NCBI RefSeq assembly: GCF_000195295.1 | Contig: NC_015388.1 | Location: forward strand, 930,001 to 994,000 | From: Desulfobacca acetoxidans DSM 11109 | GTDB lineage: Bacteria > Desulfobacterota > Desulfobaccia > Desulfobaccales > Desulfobaccaceae | Length of the DNA: 64,000 bases | Reading direction: 5' to 3' | In this document: positions 1-8,169 of the stretch, in pieces | How the letters are laid out: each line of letters begins with the position of its first letter | Numbering within the stretch: position 1 is the stretch's first letter | Made by a program: the position numbers and the translations under genes | Notes under the pieces: model-generated | The model's database searches: none | What the model saw: the letters and a program-made list of their open reading frames with translations, nothing else | Told to the model about the DNA's origin: nothing

Positions 1-1373
1 CCCCTGAAAATGAGGCGTTACGGGCGGCCCTGGAAGTGGCCCTGGGCAAACCCGTAGTTATCCTGCCGGCTCCGGCAGAAGAAATTCTGGAAGTTATCCA
101 AACGGTTTATGAGCCCGGCAGTCCCATGTCACGTCTGGTGGACGACCTGGATGCCGAGGACTTGGATCTGGAAAGTGAAGAGACCTCCGAAATCGGCCAT
201 CTGCGGGATATGGCCCGTGAAGCCCCCATCATTCAATTAGTGAATCTCCTATTACTTCGGGCTATCCAGCTGGGGGCCAGTGATATCCATTTAGAGCCGT
301 TTGAAAATGACTTTCGAGTCCGCTATCGCAAGGATGGCATTCTCCACGAAGCCGAATCTCCTCCCAAGGGACTACAGGCCGCAGTGTTGTCCAGGTTGAA
401 GATTATGGCCCGGCTGGATATCGCTGAACGCCGTCTCCCCCAGGACGGCCGGTTTCGACTCAAAGTTCAAGGTTCGGACATCGATTTCCGGGTCTCCACG
501 GTGCCCACACTTATGGGTGAGTCCATGGTTATCCGGATATTGGATCGGGGTAAGGTCATCCTCGATCTGTCCCGGCTGGGCTTCCCTCCTCGGGAGTTGC
601 AGCAATTCGATGCTCTCATCCACAAACCCTATGGCATGATCCTGGTTACCGGTCCCACCGGCAGCGGCAAAACCACTACTCTTTATGCTGCTCTGGAACG
701 GATTAATTCCCTGGAAAAAAAAATTATTACCATCGAAGACCCGGTGGAATACCGCTTGTCCGGGGTAACTCAGATGCAGGTGAAACCCTCCATCGGCCTT
801 ACCTTCGCCCGGGGTTTACGACATATCGTTCGACAGGACCCGGACGTGGTGCTGGTGGGAGAGATCCGGGACCGGGAAACCGCTGAAATCGCTATTCACG
901 CAGCCCTCACAGGCCACCTGGTCTTCAGTACCCTGCATACCAATGACGCGGCCGGAGCCATCACTCGGCTGCTGGAGATGGAGATTGAGGATTTCTTACT
1001 GGCTTCGGCCATTTTAGGCATTCTGGGCCAACGACTGGTACGGATGATCTGCCCCGAATGCAAAGTTCCTCTCAATTCCGAGGAGAGTAGAAAAGAGGCG
1101 CATCAGATATTTGGCGAATCGCCTCCCCAATTATATTTCGGTCAGGGCTGCCCTGCTTGTGCCCATACAGGCTTTCAAGGGCGTAGCGGTATGTATGAAT
1201 TACTTCTGGTAGATGAAGTATTGCGGAAACTCATCCTGCAGCGAGCCGATGCCAGTTCTTTACGGCAGGCGGCTATCCAGCAGGGTATGCAAACCCTGGC
1301 GGCTGATGGTTGGGCCAAGGTGGCCCAAGGTCTCACCACCAGCCAGGAAGTGCTGCGGGTCACCCAGGAGTAA
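1..1373 (+). CDS. gspE: Type II secretion ATPase GspE (5' end cut by window edge)
   Basis: This is the cytoplasmic hexameric ATPase that drives pseudopilus assembly in type II secretion. The reading frame is open to the left edge (first whole codon at base 3), so the N-terminal part is missing; the GTG at 36 is probably not the real start. Counting from base 36, the protein shows the Walker A motif GPTGSGKT at about residue 206, the Asp box, Walker B (VVLVGEIRD) and His box (GHLVFSTLHTND). A CxxC...CxxC zinc motif (CPEC, CPAC) near residue 340-375 is typical of GspE and absent from most twitching ATPases. The next gene, gspF, starts 2 bases after the stop. The family is clear. Confidence 0.95.
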   Translation, partial: PENEALRAALEVALGKPVVILPAPAEEILEVIQTVYEPGSPMSRLVDDLDAEDLDLESEETSEIGHLRDMAREAPIIQLVNLLLLRAIQLGASDIHLEPFENDFRVRYRKDGILHEAESPPKGLQAAVLSRLKIMARLDIAERRLPQDGRFRLKVQGSDIDFRVSTVPTLMGESMVIRILDRGKVILDLSRLGFPPRELQQFDALIHKPYGMILVTGPTGSGKTTTLYAALERINSLEKKIITIEDPVEYRLSGVTQMQVKPSIGLTFARGLRHIVRQDPDVVLVGEIRDRETAEIAIHAALTGHLVFSTLHTNDAAGAITRLLEMEIEDFLLASAILGILGQRLVRMICPECKVPLNSEESRKEAHQIFGESPPQLYFGQGCPACAHTGFQGRSGMYELLLVDEVLRKLILQRADASSLRQAAIQQGMQTLAADGWAKVAQGLTTSQEVLRVTQE

Positions 1374-1375
1374 CC

Positions 1376-2590
1376 ATGCCGCTTTATCACTACCGGGCTT
1401 CCGACCTCAAGGGCAACATCATTCAGGGAACCCTGGAAGCCCGGGAGGAAGGCCTGGTTGTACTGCATCTGCAGCATGGTGGACTCATCCCTTTACGCAT
1501 TAGCCTCGATCCCGCACCCTCGGCTTGGCAAGGTAAACTTTCTTTCCGGCGAGGTCGACGGGTTTCGTCGCGAGAGGTAGTCCTCTTTACCGAGGAACTG
1601 GCTGACCTCTTGAAAGCCGGATTGCCCCTGGACCGCAGTCTGCAAGCCCTGAAAGAGGTGACTTCCCGATCGGGCATGAAGGAAGTGATCAATCAGATTC
1701 TCCGGGATCTGCAAGGGGGTAAGACGCTCTCCGATTCGCTGAGCCGGCATAAGGCTTTTTCGCCTTTGTACGTCAGCCTGATACAGGCCGGTGAAACCGG
1801 CGGTTTTCTGGATGAATCTCTGTCCCGTCTGAGCGACTATTTGCAGACGGTTAGCGAATTCCGCAGTTACCTTTTCACCGCCTTGATTTATCCTATGATC
1901 CTGGCGGGAATGGGGAGCCTTTCCTTGGTCCTTATGCTCCTGTATGTCGTCCCTCGGTTCGAATCGTTCTTTCAAGAGATGGGCCAGGAACTTTTTTGGA
2001 GCACCCGAATGCTCTTGTGGATTAGCCAAATGTTTCGTTCCTATTGGTGGGTGCTGGCCTTATTCCTGGCTATCCTGATATGGTCAATTAGCCGATTATT
2101 GAGAAGTTCCAAAGGCCAGCTCTGGTTGGATCGTTTCCGCATCCAGGCGCCGTTGCTGGGAACTTTGACCCGGAACGTGGCTGCGGCCTTTTTTGCCAAG
2201 ACTCTAGGGACATTATTAAATAATGGTGTACCCCTGGTTGCCTCTCTCCAGGTGGTCATCACCTCGGTGAATAACCGCTATCTGGCCAGTGCCATAAAAA
2301 GCGTTTTGGATAGCGTCGAAAAAGGCAAACAACTTTCCGTGATGCTGAAAAAAGTAGGGATGTTTCCGGAACTATTCCTGCAAATGGTGGCCATCGGAGA
2401 AGAAACCGGACATCTCGCCGAAATGCTTTTATCAGCCGCGGACTCTCTGGAAAAGGAAGCCAGAAAAGCCATCCGGAGACTGCTGGCCCTTCTGGAGCCG
2501 ATACTTATTCTGGTCACGGCCATGGCAGTGGCTTTTATCATTGTCTCGTTGCTCCTGCCCATTCTCAACCTTTATGAAATCCAAATTTAG
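1376..2590 (+). CDS. gspF: Type II secretion inner-membrane platform protein GspF
   Basis: A polytopic inner-membrane platform protein of 404 residues, the usual GspF length. I chose the ATG at 1376 (MPLYHYRASD...), which matches the family's conserved N-terminus and follows the gspE stop directly; the frame is open further upstream but that part overlaps gspE. It has two T2SSF repeats (about 70-190 and 270-395) and three hydrophobic segments (around 165-190, 220-245 and 370-400). The motif GETGGFLDESLSRLSDYL and its later echo GEETGHLAEML are the family's duplicated signatures. It is part of the gsp operon. Confidence 0.95.
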   Translation: MPLYHYRASDLKGNIIQGTLEAREEGLVVLHLQHGGLIPLRISLDPAPSAWQGKLSFRRGRRVSSREVVLFTEELADLLKAGLPLDRSLQALKEVTSRSGMKEVINQILRDLQGGKTLSDSLSRHKAFSPLYVSLIQAGETGGFLDESLSRLSDYLQTVSEFRSYLFTALIYPMILAGMGSLSLVLMLLYVVPRFESFFQEMGQELFWSTRMLLWISQMFRSYWWVLALFLAILIWSISRLLRSSKGQLWLDRFRIQAPLLGTLTRNVAAAFFAKTLGTLLNNGVPLVASLQVVITSVNNRYLASAIKSVLDSVEKGKQLSVMLKKVGMFPELFLQMVAIGEETGHLAEMLLSAADSLEKEARKAIRRLLALLEPILILVTAMAVAFIIVSLLLPILNLYEIQI

Positions 2591-2605
2591 GCCTGGAGGT
2601 TCACG

Positions 2606-3037
2606 TTGCTTAATAAAGACCGGAAAGATCGAGGGTTTACCCTTATTGAATTAATGATTGTTCTGTTTATCCTGGGCTTGCTGGCTGCCCTTGTGGCGCC
2701 TCGGCTCATGGGGCGAGTCGGGAAGGCGAAACAAAAATCGACGGCAGCCCAGATGCAGTTTCTAGCCACCGCCCTGGATCTTTTTCATCTCGATGTGGGC
2801 CGCTACCCCACCGACGAAGAAGGGCTAAAAGCTTTAAGAGAAAAACCAGGCAACCTGCCTTCCTGGGGGGGGCCTTATCTGGATAAGCCGGTTCCCAAGG
2901 ACCCGTGGGGCAGGGATTATGTCTATAAATCTCCGGGAGAACACGGTGCTTACGATTTATATTCTTTAGGAGCCGACGGCGCGCCCGGAGGAGAAGGAGA
3001 AAATCAGGACATTTCCAACTGGCAGTCCGCTCCCTAA
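2606..3037 (+). CDS. gspG: Major pseudopilin GspG
   Basis: The major pseudopilin that forms the periplasmic pseudopilus, 143 residues. The start is TTG at 2606, with a good ribosome site (TGGAGG, 2594-2599). The prepilin peptidase site is RG/FTLIELMIVLFILGLL, with Glu at +5 of the mature protein. The C-terminal part has the GspG signature: YPT-DEEGL-AL, WGGPYLDKP-PKDPWG and YDLYSLGADG-PGGEGE, the calcium-binding loop region. Processing would be done by the peptidase encoded at 11353-12135. Confidence 0.96.
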   Translation: MLNKDRKDRGFTLIELMIVLFILGLLAALVAPRLMGRVGKAKQKSTAAQMQFLATALDLFHLDVGRYPTDEEGLKALREKPGNLPSWGGPYLDKPVPKDPWGRDYVYKSPGEHGAYDLYSLGADGAPGGEGENQDISNWQSAP

Positions 3038-3074
3038 CGTAACTCTGATAGGAAAAACGGTTTAGGAGGATATC

Positions 3075-3617
3075 TTGCCGGAAACAGAAGGTACTGCGAT
3101 GACAGTACCGAAGGTTGCCGATACTGCGGTGATACGGGGCGCTTCTCAAACTTCCAAACAATTGTTTCGAGGGCAGGAGAGTGGTTTTACTCTTCTGGAG
3201 CTTTTGGCAGTATTGGCTCTGCTGACCCTTCTCATGGGCCTGGTGCTGCCGGACCTGTTAAAAAGTTATAAACGGGAGCAGGAACGGGCAAATATACGCC
3301 GGTTCCTGTCGATTTTGCGGACTGCCAGGAGCGAAGCCGTCACCAGGCATCAACGGGTGCGACTGCGGGTGGACATTAAAGCCGGGCGTTACCGGGTGGA
3401 AGGGTTCGCCAGTCATGGTGCTTTTCCCGGCCTGCGTCTGGAAAACCCGCATCTGGTGTGGGAAGATATTGATAGAAGGACGGGATTCATAATTTTTTAC
3501 CGGGACGGGAGTTCCAGCGGCGGCAGGCTGGGATTCGCAGATTCCACCGGTAGGCAATACCGCGTGGAGATTGAGACCGTAACCGGTAGGATAAACCTCA
3601 AGGTCGAAGGAAGGTGA
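3075..3617 (+). CDS. gspH: Minor pseudopilin GspH
   Basis: A minor pseudopilin of 180 residues. The frame opens with TTG at 3075 after a strong AGGAGG (3064-3069); an ATG at 3111 is an alternative. A rather long leader of about 36 residues precedes the cleavage motif SG/FTLLELLAVLALLTLLMGL. The rest fits GspH: a long N-terminal helix, then RTARSEAVTRHQRVRLRVD and a beta-rich domain ending IIFYRDGSSSGGRLGF. Its position between gspG and gspI agrees. Assignment as GspH rather than another FimT-like pseudopilin rests mainly on gene order. Confidence 0.85.
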   Translation: MPETEGTAMTVPKVADTAVIRGASQTSKQLFRGQESGFTLLELLAVLALLTLLMGLVLPDLLKSYKREQERANIRRFLSILRTARSEAVTRHQRVRLRVDIKAGRYRVEGFASHGAFPGLRLENPHLVWEDIDRRTGFIIFYRDGSSSGGRLGFADSTGRQYRVEIETVTGRINLKVEGR

Positions 3618-3636
3618 ATGGGGCGGGCGGGCTTAG

Positions 3637-4056
3637 ATGAATTATCGCCCAAAAGCCAGGTCTCATACTTCAGGTGCGGCGGGTTTCAGTCTCCTGGAAG
3701 TTTTAGTCGCGACTACTCTGGTAGGCCTGATGCTGGTAGTCCTTCTCCAGATTTTAAGCTCCACTTTTCGGGTTGAAGCAGGGATTTGGAAAAATAATCA
3801 AGCTCTCCTGATAGCTGAAAAGGTGCTGCAGAAAAACTGTGAACTCGTCAGTCTGGAGGCCGGCACGTACGAAGGCCAGGAGGAAGAATTTGTTTATCGG
3901 ATCAGGGTCACTCCCCAATATGAAATCGGCGAAACTTTGGGAGACCTGAAAATCCTCTGTTCTTTGATACAGGTAACCGTCTTCTGGCAGGAACGAAATA
4001 GCAAAAAGTCACTTGTCCTGGAAACGGTGCGGACCGCGGCCCAAAAGAAAAATTGA
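3637..4056 (+). CDS. gspI: Minor pseudopilin GspI
   Basis: A minor pseudopilin of 139 residues. The leader ends in AG/FSLLEVLVATTLVGLMLVVLLQIL, giving the expected FSLLEVLVA of GspI with Glu at +5. The globular part is short, as is usual for GspI, which with GspJ and GspK forms the tip complex that starts the pseudopilus. It ends 3 bases before gspJ. The family call rests on the motif, length and place in the operon. Confidence 0.88.
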   Translation: MNYRPKARSHTSGAAGFSLLEVLVATTLVGLMLVVLLQILSSTFRVEAGIWKNNQALLIAEKVLQKNCELVSLEAGTYEGQEEEFVYRIRVTPQYEIGETLGDLKILCSLIQVTVFWQERNSKKSLVLETVRTAAQKKN

Positions 4057-4059
4057 TTC

Positions 4060-4656
4060 ATGGCCAGGACTCGAAACAATGCACTTGGTTTTACCCTGCT
4101 GGAATTGGTTGTCGCTTTGACTTTAACCAGCCTGGTGGTTTTGGTGATCTACAGTTCCTTCAACATAACATTGAAGGGTATGCAAAGAGGCTGGGCCACC
4201 GCGGAATTTTTTCAGGAATTGCGGGTGGGCCAGGTAATTTTAGAACGCTCGATAAGCTCGGCGGTTCTTGGTTCGGTGGGCAGACGACTGTATTTTCATG
4301 GAACTTCCCGGGAAATGCGATTTTTTACGGTTGTGCCATTGGAAGCTTCGAACCTGGGGGGCGTCTACCATTGGCGGATTCTGGTGGGGCAGGGCGAACA
4401 AGGGCGGAAAGTTTTGGCCGTAGAGCAGACTAAAAACGTTAATTGGCGGCGCGACCAGGAAGGAGTGGAAGTCAGGCAGATTATTTTCCGTAATTTGACC
4501 TCGGCCCACATAACGTATGGCCGCGGTGAGAATCCATCCGCTACCTGGGATGCAAAAACCCAGGGGATGTTGCCCTCCTGGGTGAAAATCATCCTGACTT
4601 TTAAGGGCCATCAACCGATGATATTGGTCATCCCCATATATGTGGCAGAAAATTAA
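4060..4656 (+). CDS. gspJ: Minor pseudopilin GspJ
   Basis: A minor pseudopilin of 198 residues. A short positive leader (MARTRNNAL) precedes G/FTLLELVVALTLTSLVVLVIYSSF, with Glu at +5. The size and the Ser/Thr-rich beta domain fit GspJ, which binds GspI and GspK at the pseudopilus tip. The 3' end overlaps gspK by 17 bases, suggesting translational coupling. Confidence 0.87.
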   Translation: MARTRNNALGFTLLELVVALTLTSLVVLVIYSSFNITLKGMQRGWATAEFFQELRVGQVILERSISSAVLGSVGRRLYFHGTSREMRFFTVVPLEASNLGGVYHWRILVGQGEQGRKVLAVEQTKNVNWRRDQEGVEVRQIIFRNLTSAHITYGRGENPSATWDAKTQGMLPSWVKIILTFKGHQPMILVIPIYVAEN

Positions 4657-5641
4657 AAGAAACCTAGGTGGTAAAACTAATCTGGTTCCCAGGGATGAAC
4701 GGGGCGCCGTGCTCCTCGTTGTGACCCTGATTTTGGCCTTGATGAGCGTTTTAATTTTGAGTTGGGGGCGGGAATGGCGCTTGGAACTGACCTTGGCTGC
4801 CAATTTTTTGGAAGTACGCAAGTCTCGGCGTCTGGCCGAAGCTGGTGTTTATTATTCTCTGGGAAAATTAGCCCGTGTCCGCAGGGTTGAAGCCGCTGCC
4901 GTTCAGGGTAACCGGATTATTCAGAGCAACGTCAGTGATCAAGATATTTTGCGCCTGGACAACCAACCTCGTATACTGAAATTCCCGGCAGGAGAAGTCG
5001 AAGTACGGGTTGCTGATGAAGGCGGCAAAATCAATCTTAACCAGGCCAAAGAGGAAATTCTACTAAGACTTTTTATGGTGCTGGGTATTCCCGAGATAAA
5101 GACACGAACCATGGTTGATTCCATCATAGATTGGCGTACGCGGGGAGACCAACCCCAGCCATATGGTGCCAAAAGTTCCTATTACCTGCGTCTCGAACCA
5201 CCTTATGTATCTAAAAACGGTAGATTTGAAACGGTTGAGGAACTGGCCTGGGTCCGAGGTTTTGAAAACAGCTCCATCATTCCCATATTAACCGATTTTC
5301 TGACAGTTCAGGCCACCGGTCAGGCTATTAATGTCAATACCGCCCCGCCTCAAGTTCTACGGGCTGTAGGATTGTCAGATGACAATGTTGCCGCCATTGT
5401 CATAGCCCGGCAACAGAAATCGTTGCAGAATCTACAAGAAATGGGGTCCTTACAGTTAGATCCTTGGCTGGGTCAAAGACAACCATTCTCATTTGCCAGT
5501 TCCCTTTTTTTTACAATAAAATCCAAGGGTACAGTAATAAATGGTAAGGGGTCTTATACTACCAAGGCAATAGTTCGATTGCAGCCGAATCAATCGTCTC
5601 CCTGGAGCTTTGTGTCGTGGATGGATGACTTTCCCGGATGA
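4640..5641 (+). CDS. gspK: Pseudopilus tip protein GspK
   Basis: A large minor pseudopilin of 333 residues. The leader ends ERG/AVLLVVTLILALMSVLILSWG; the Glu at +5 is absent, which is normal for GspK. The body carries the GspK/T2SSK signatures, including INLNQAKEEIL, a helix-hairpin-helix-like segment with DSIIDWRTRGD, and INVNTAPPQVLRAVG. It caps the pseudopilus with GspI and GspJ. The start overlaps gspJ and the stop overlaps the start of gspL (ATGA at 5638). Confidence 0.92.
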   Translation: MWQKIKRNLGGKTNLVPRDERGAVLLVVTLILALMSVLILSWGREWRLELTLAANFLEVRKSRRLAEAGVYYSLGKLARVRRVEAAAVQGNRIIQSNVSDQDILRLDNQPRILKFPAGEVEVRVADEGGKINLNQAKEEILLRLFMVLGIPEIKTRTMVDSIIDWRTRGDQPQPYGAKSSYYLRLEPPYVSKNGRFETVEELAWVRGFENSSIIPILTDFLTVQATGQAINVNTAPPQVLRAVGLSDDNVAAIVIARQQKSLQNLQEMGSLQLDPWLGQRQPFSFASSLFFTIKSKGTVINGKGSYTTKAIVRLQPNQSSPWSFVSWMDDFPG

Positions 5642-7071
5642 AGAATCTAACCGATACATTAAGCAGTTTGTGGGGAAACCTGACTGCCACAATATTAAGC
5701 GGGGCCGAAGGGTTAGGTATCTATGTGGATAAACGGAAGCTTACCCTGGTCCAGGTTCAGAAAAATCTTTCGGGGATTAAACCGGAATTTTTCAGGCAGA
5801 TCGCTTATAAAACGGATAACCCGGAAGAAGTGCTCCCTGCACTCCGAGAAACAATTCAAGACTGGAAATCGTTGGGAAGCCCGGTAAGCCTGGCGGTCAG
5901 TTCCGATTTTGGCTTTTTCCAAAAGGGTGTCCTCCCGATTGCTGCCTCGGAAAATCTGGTCCAGGTCGTGGCCTATGAATTGGACCGATTTTTACCCCTG
6001 CCAGCCTCGGATCTCTACTACACGTTTCATGTTGTCAAGGAGACCGATCAGGAAATTCATTTTATGTTTCTGGCTGTGCCCCGACAAAGGATAGAGCGTT
6101 GGTTGAATATATTGAAGGAAGCAGGCTTACGCCCTGTGGGGCTTGAATTAGCTCCTTGTGCCGCTGCCAATGCAGCCCTCTTGCTGGCGGAAAAAAAATT
6201 TCCTCCTTCCTGGCTCTTATTACATACGATGACCGATGGATTTGAGCTGACCCAGATTAACGGACGCGCGGTTAATAATTTTTCTGTGAAACGGGAAATA
6301 CCAAGGAAAGATTTTATCAGGGTGGTCCAGACTCACCTTGCCCGTATAGTGGCGGAGGGGTCGGGAAGCACCACACTGTGCGTTTATGGGAAATTCACCA
6401 GGGATATGGTCAATCGGCTGTCGCAGGAATATGAATTTGAAGTTGTTCATCCCGGCCAAATCGTTCTGCCGGAGTCCCCTGGGCAACGGGAGGAAGGCGA
6501 AAGTCTGACTGCCGTCGGGGCAGCCTTGACCTGTTTGGGAAAACCATCGGTGGAGCATAATCTGTTGCCTTTGACCGAGCGGGAGCCGGTCAGTTTCAGA
6601 TCCTTTTCCCTGATCAAAATTCTATTTTGTTTACTCGTAGCCTTAGGCCTTATTTGGGCTGGTAGTGCTTTGATCCACAAACGCGTACTTCTCTTTCAAA
6701 TAAACCGTCAGATTGCTGCGGTGACACCGGAAGCACGGGAAGTGGAAGGGCTGATAAAAGAAGGTCGAGCCTTGGCGCAGCAGATGGAGAACCTGCGTAA
6801 TATTGGTGCTTCCCCGGATACATTGCTGATGCTCAGAAATCTAACCCAGATTATTCCCCAAAATACCTGGCTTTACTCCGTAAGGCTGAGCAAACAGGTT
6901 CTGGAAATTGGTGGGATGTCCCAATCTGCCTCTGAATTGATTCCTCTTTTGGAGAAATCAGGTTGGTTGAAAAAAACCGAATTCGTTTCACCCATAGTCA
7001 CCGATGCTAATAAACTCGAACATTTTAAAATTAAAGCAGAAATTAAGGGCCTGGAAACAGCTTCTCGATAA
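5638..7071 (+). CDS. gspL: Type II secretion protein GspL (PilM/PilN-like fusion)
   Basis: An inner-membrane assembly factor of 477 residues. The first 300 or so form an actin-like cytoplasmic domain (GLGIYVDKRKLTLVQVQ at the start, resembling PilM/GspL), which recruits GspE. A single membrane segment (ILFCLLVALGLIWAGSALI, about 323-341) is followed by a coiled region and a PilN-like periplasmic ferredoxin-fold domain (LMLRNLTQIIPQNTWLYSVRLS). Start and stop overlap its neighbours, so it is tightly operonic. Confidence 0.88.
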   Translation: MKNLTDTLSSLWGNLTATILSGAEGLGIYVDKRKLTLVQVQKNLSGIKPEFFRQIAYKTDNPEEVLPALRETIQDWKSLGSPVSLAVSSDFGFFQKGVLPIAASENLVQVVAYELDRFLPLPASDLYYTFHVVKETDQEIHFMFLAVPRQRIERWLNILKEAGLRPVGLELAPCAAANAALLLAEKKFPPSWLLLHTMTDGFELTQINGRAVNNFSVKREIPRKDFIRVVQTHLARIVAEGSGSTTLCVYGKFTRDMVNRLSQEYEFEVVHPGQIVLPESPGQREEGESLTAVGAALTCLGKPSVEHNLLPLTEREPVSFRSFSLIKILFCLLVALGLIWAGSALIHKRVLLFQINRQIAAVTPEAREVEGLIKEGRALAQQMENLRNIGASPDTLLMLRNLTQIIPQNTWLYSVRLSKQVLEIGGMSQSASELIPLLEKSGWLKKTEFVSPIVTDANKLEHFKIKAEIKGLETASR

Positions 7072-7642
7072 GCTGCCGGACCGGCAACAGCGTTGGGCCT
7101 GGCTCGGAATAGGCGGCCTGGGTATACTGCTAGCCTATTTGGTAATCATCGGTCCCCTCCTTGACCTGGAGGAATCTTGGGATCAGAAGATTGGTCAACA
7201 ACGCCGACTCTTGGCTAAATACCAGAGCCTATCGGCCAATAGAGCAGTGGCCCAACAAGCAATTACGGCTTTGCAGACGGCTTTTGCCCAGACGGAGAAG
7301 CAGTTTTTGGCCGGGGACAATCCCGCGGTGGCTTCGGCGGATCTCCAAGATATCATTAAGAGTCTGGCTCGTGAACATGGAGTCGAGTTGACCAGCGCCA
7401 AACCCCTGCCGACCCGGGAAGCCGGTCCTTATCTGGAGGTTCCGGTTCAGGTTGCCATGGCCGCCAGAATCGACCAACTGCTCATTATTCTTTTCAATCT
7501 TGAGCATCATAAAAAGTTTCTTTTCATTCCGGAAGTAGAGATCAATGCCCCACGCGTCGTCAGGACTGACAAGGATAAGGCCTTGCTGCAAGTCAGTATG
7601 ATAATTTCCGGAATCCTGCATAAGACAGGAACGCCAAGCTGA
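7004..7642 (+). CDS. gspM: Type II secretion protein GspM
   Basis: A bitopic inner-membrane protein of 212 residues. It has one membrane helix (LGIGGLGILLAYLVIIGPLLD, about 33-53), a coiled segment, then a ferredoxin-fold periplasmic domain (LQDIIKSLAREHGVELTSAKPLP), the GspM/PilO layout. GspM partners GspL to anchor GspE. The ATG at 7004 overlaps gspL by 68 bases; no closer in-frame ATG, GTG or TTG precedes the conserved part, so the overlap is probably real. The sequence is poorly conserved, and the name rests on layout and operon position. Confidence 0.8.
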   Translation: MLINSNILKLKQKLRAWKQLLDKLPDRQQRWAWLGIGGLGILLAYLVIIGPLLDLEESWDQKIGQQRRLLAKYQSLSANRAVAQQAITALQTAFAQTEKQFLAGDNPAVASADLQDIIKSLAREHGVELTSAKPLPTREAGPYLEVPVQVAMAARIDQLLIILFNLEHHKKFLFIPEVEINAPRVVRTDKDKALLQVSMIISGILHKTGTPS

Positions 7643-8130
7643 TGGGTGGTCGTAGAATTGGGCATTGGTTAGTCATTGTTCTGCTGGTTCTCAATTGTCT
7701 TGCCTTGTTTGGGATCGTTAATGTCTGGTTCGACGAGAAGGAGGCTCCTGATCCGGCCCAATCACGGGAAACTCCTGAAATTCCGGTGGCCCCAATGCTA
7801 AGGAGTAAGCAGAGCTTGAATGAGTTTCGGGTAGTCGCCACCAAAAACCTGTTTAGCCAGGACCGTACAGGTCCCGACCTCGGCCCTGATGCCACCCAGC
7901 AGTGCCAGGGGAGTCTGGAAGGAAAGATTTTGCTGGGAACCATGATTATCGGCAATCAAAGGGTGGCATTGATCGGCCACAGTTCCACAAAGAAAAAAAC
8001 CAAAGACGATCCAGTGGATACCCTGCGTTTGGGAGAACAGTGGGAAGGTTATAAAGTAATGGAAATAACCAATGATGCCGTGGTCTTTCAAGGCAGGGAC
8101 GGTAAGACGACGCTAAATTTTCCAGAATGA
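7642..8130 (+). CDS. gspC: Type II secretion protein GspC (short, no PDZ domain)
   Basis: An inner-membrane protein of 162 residues that links the platform to the secretin. It has a short cytoplasmic tail, one membrane helix (GHWLVIVLLVLNCLALFGIVNVW), a Pro-rich linker, then the homology-region domain (VATKNLFSQDRTG...LEGKILLGTMIIGNQRVALI) that binds the secretin N0 domain. It ends straight after this domain, so the PDZ or coiled-coil extension of classical GspC is missing, as in many Gsp systems outside the gammaproteobacteria. The start overlaps the gspM stop (TGATG). Confidence 0.82.
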   Translation: MGGRRIGHWLVIVLLVLNCLALFGIVNVWFDEKEAPDPAQSRETPEIPVAPMLRSKQSLNEFRVVATKNLFSQDRTGPDLGPDATQQCQGSLEGKILLGTMIIGNQRVALIGHSSTKKKTKDDPVDTLRLGEQWEGYKVMEITNDAVVFQGRDGKTTLNFPE

Positions 8131-8169
8131 AACCAAGGAAGGAGAAAAATATTTGACGGGAAGTAAAGT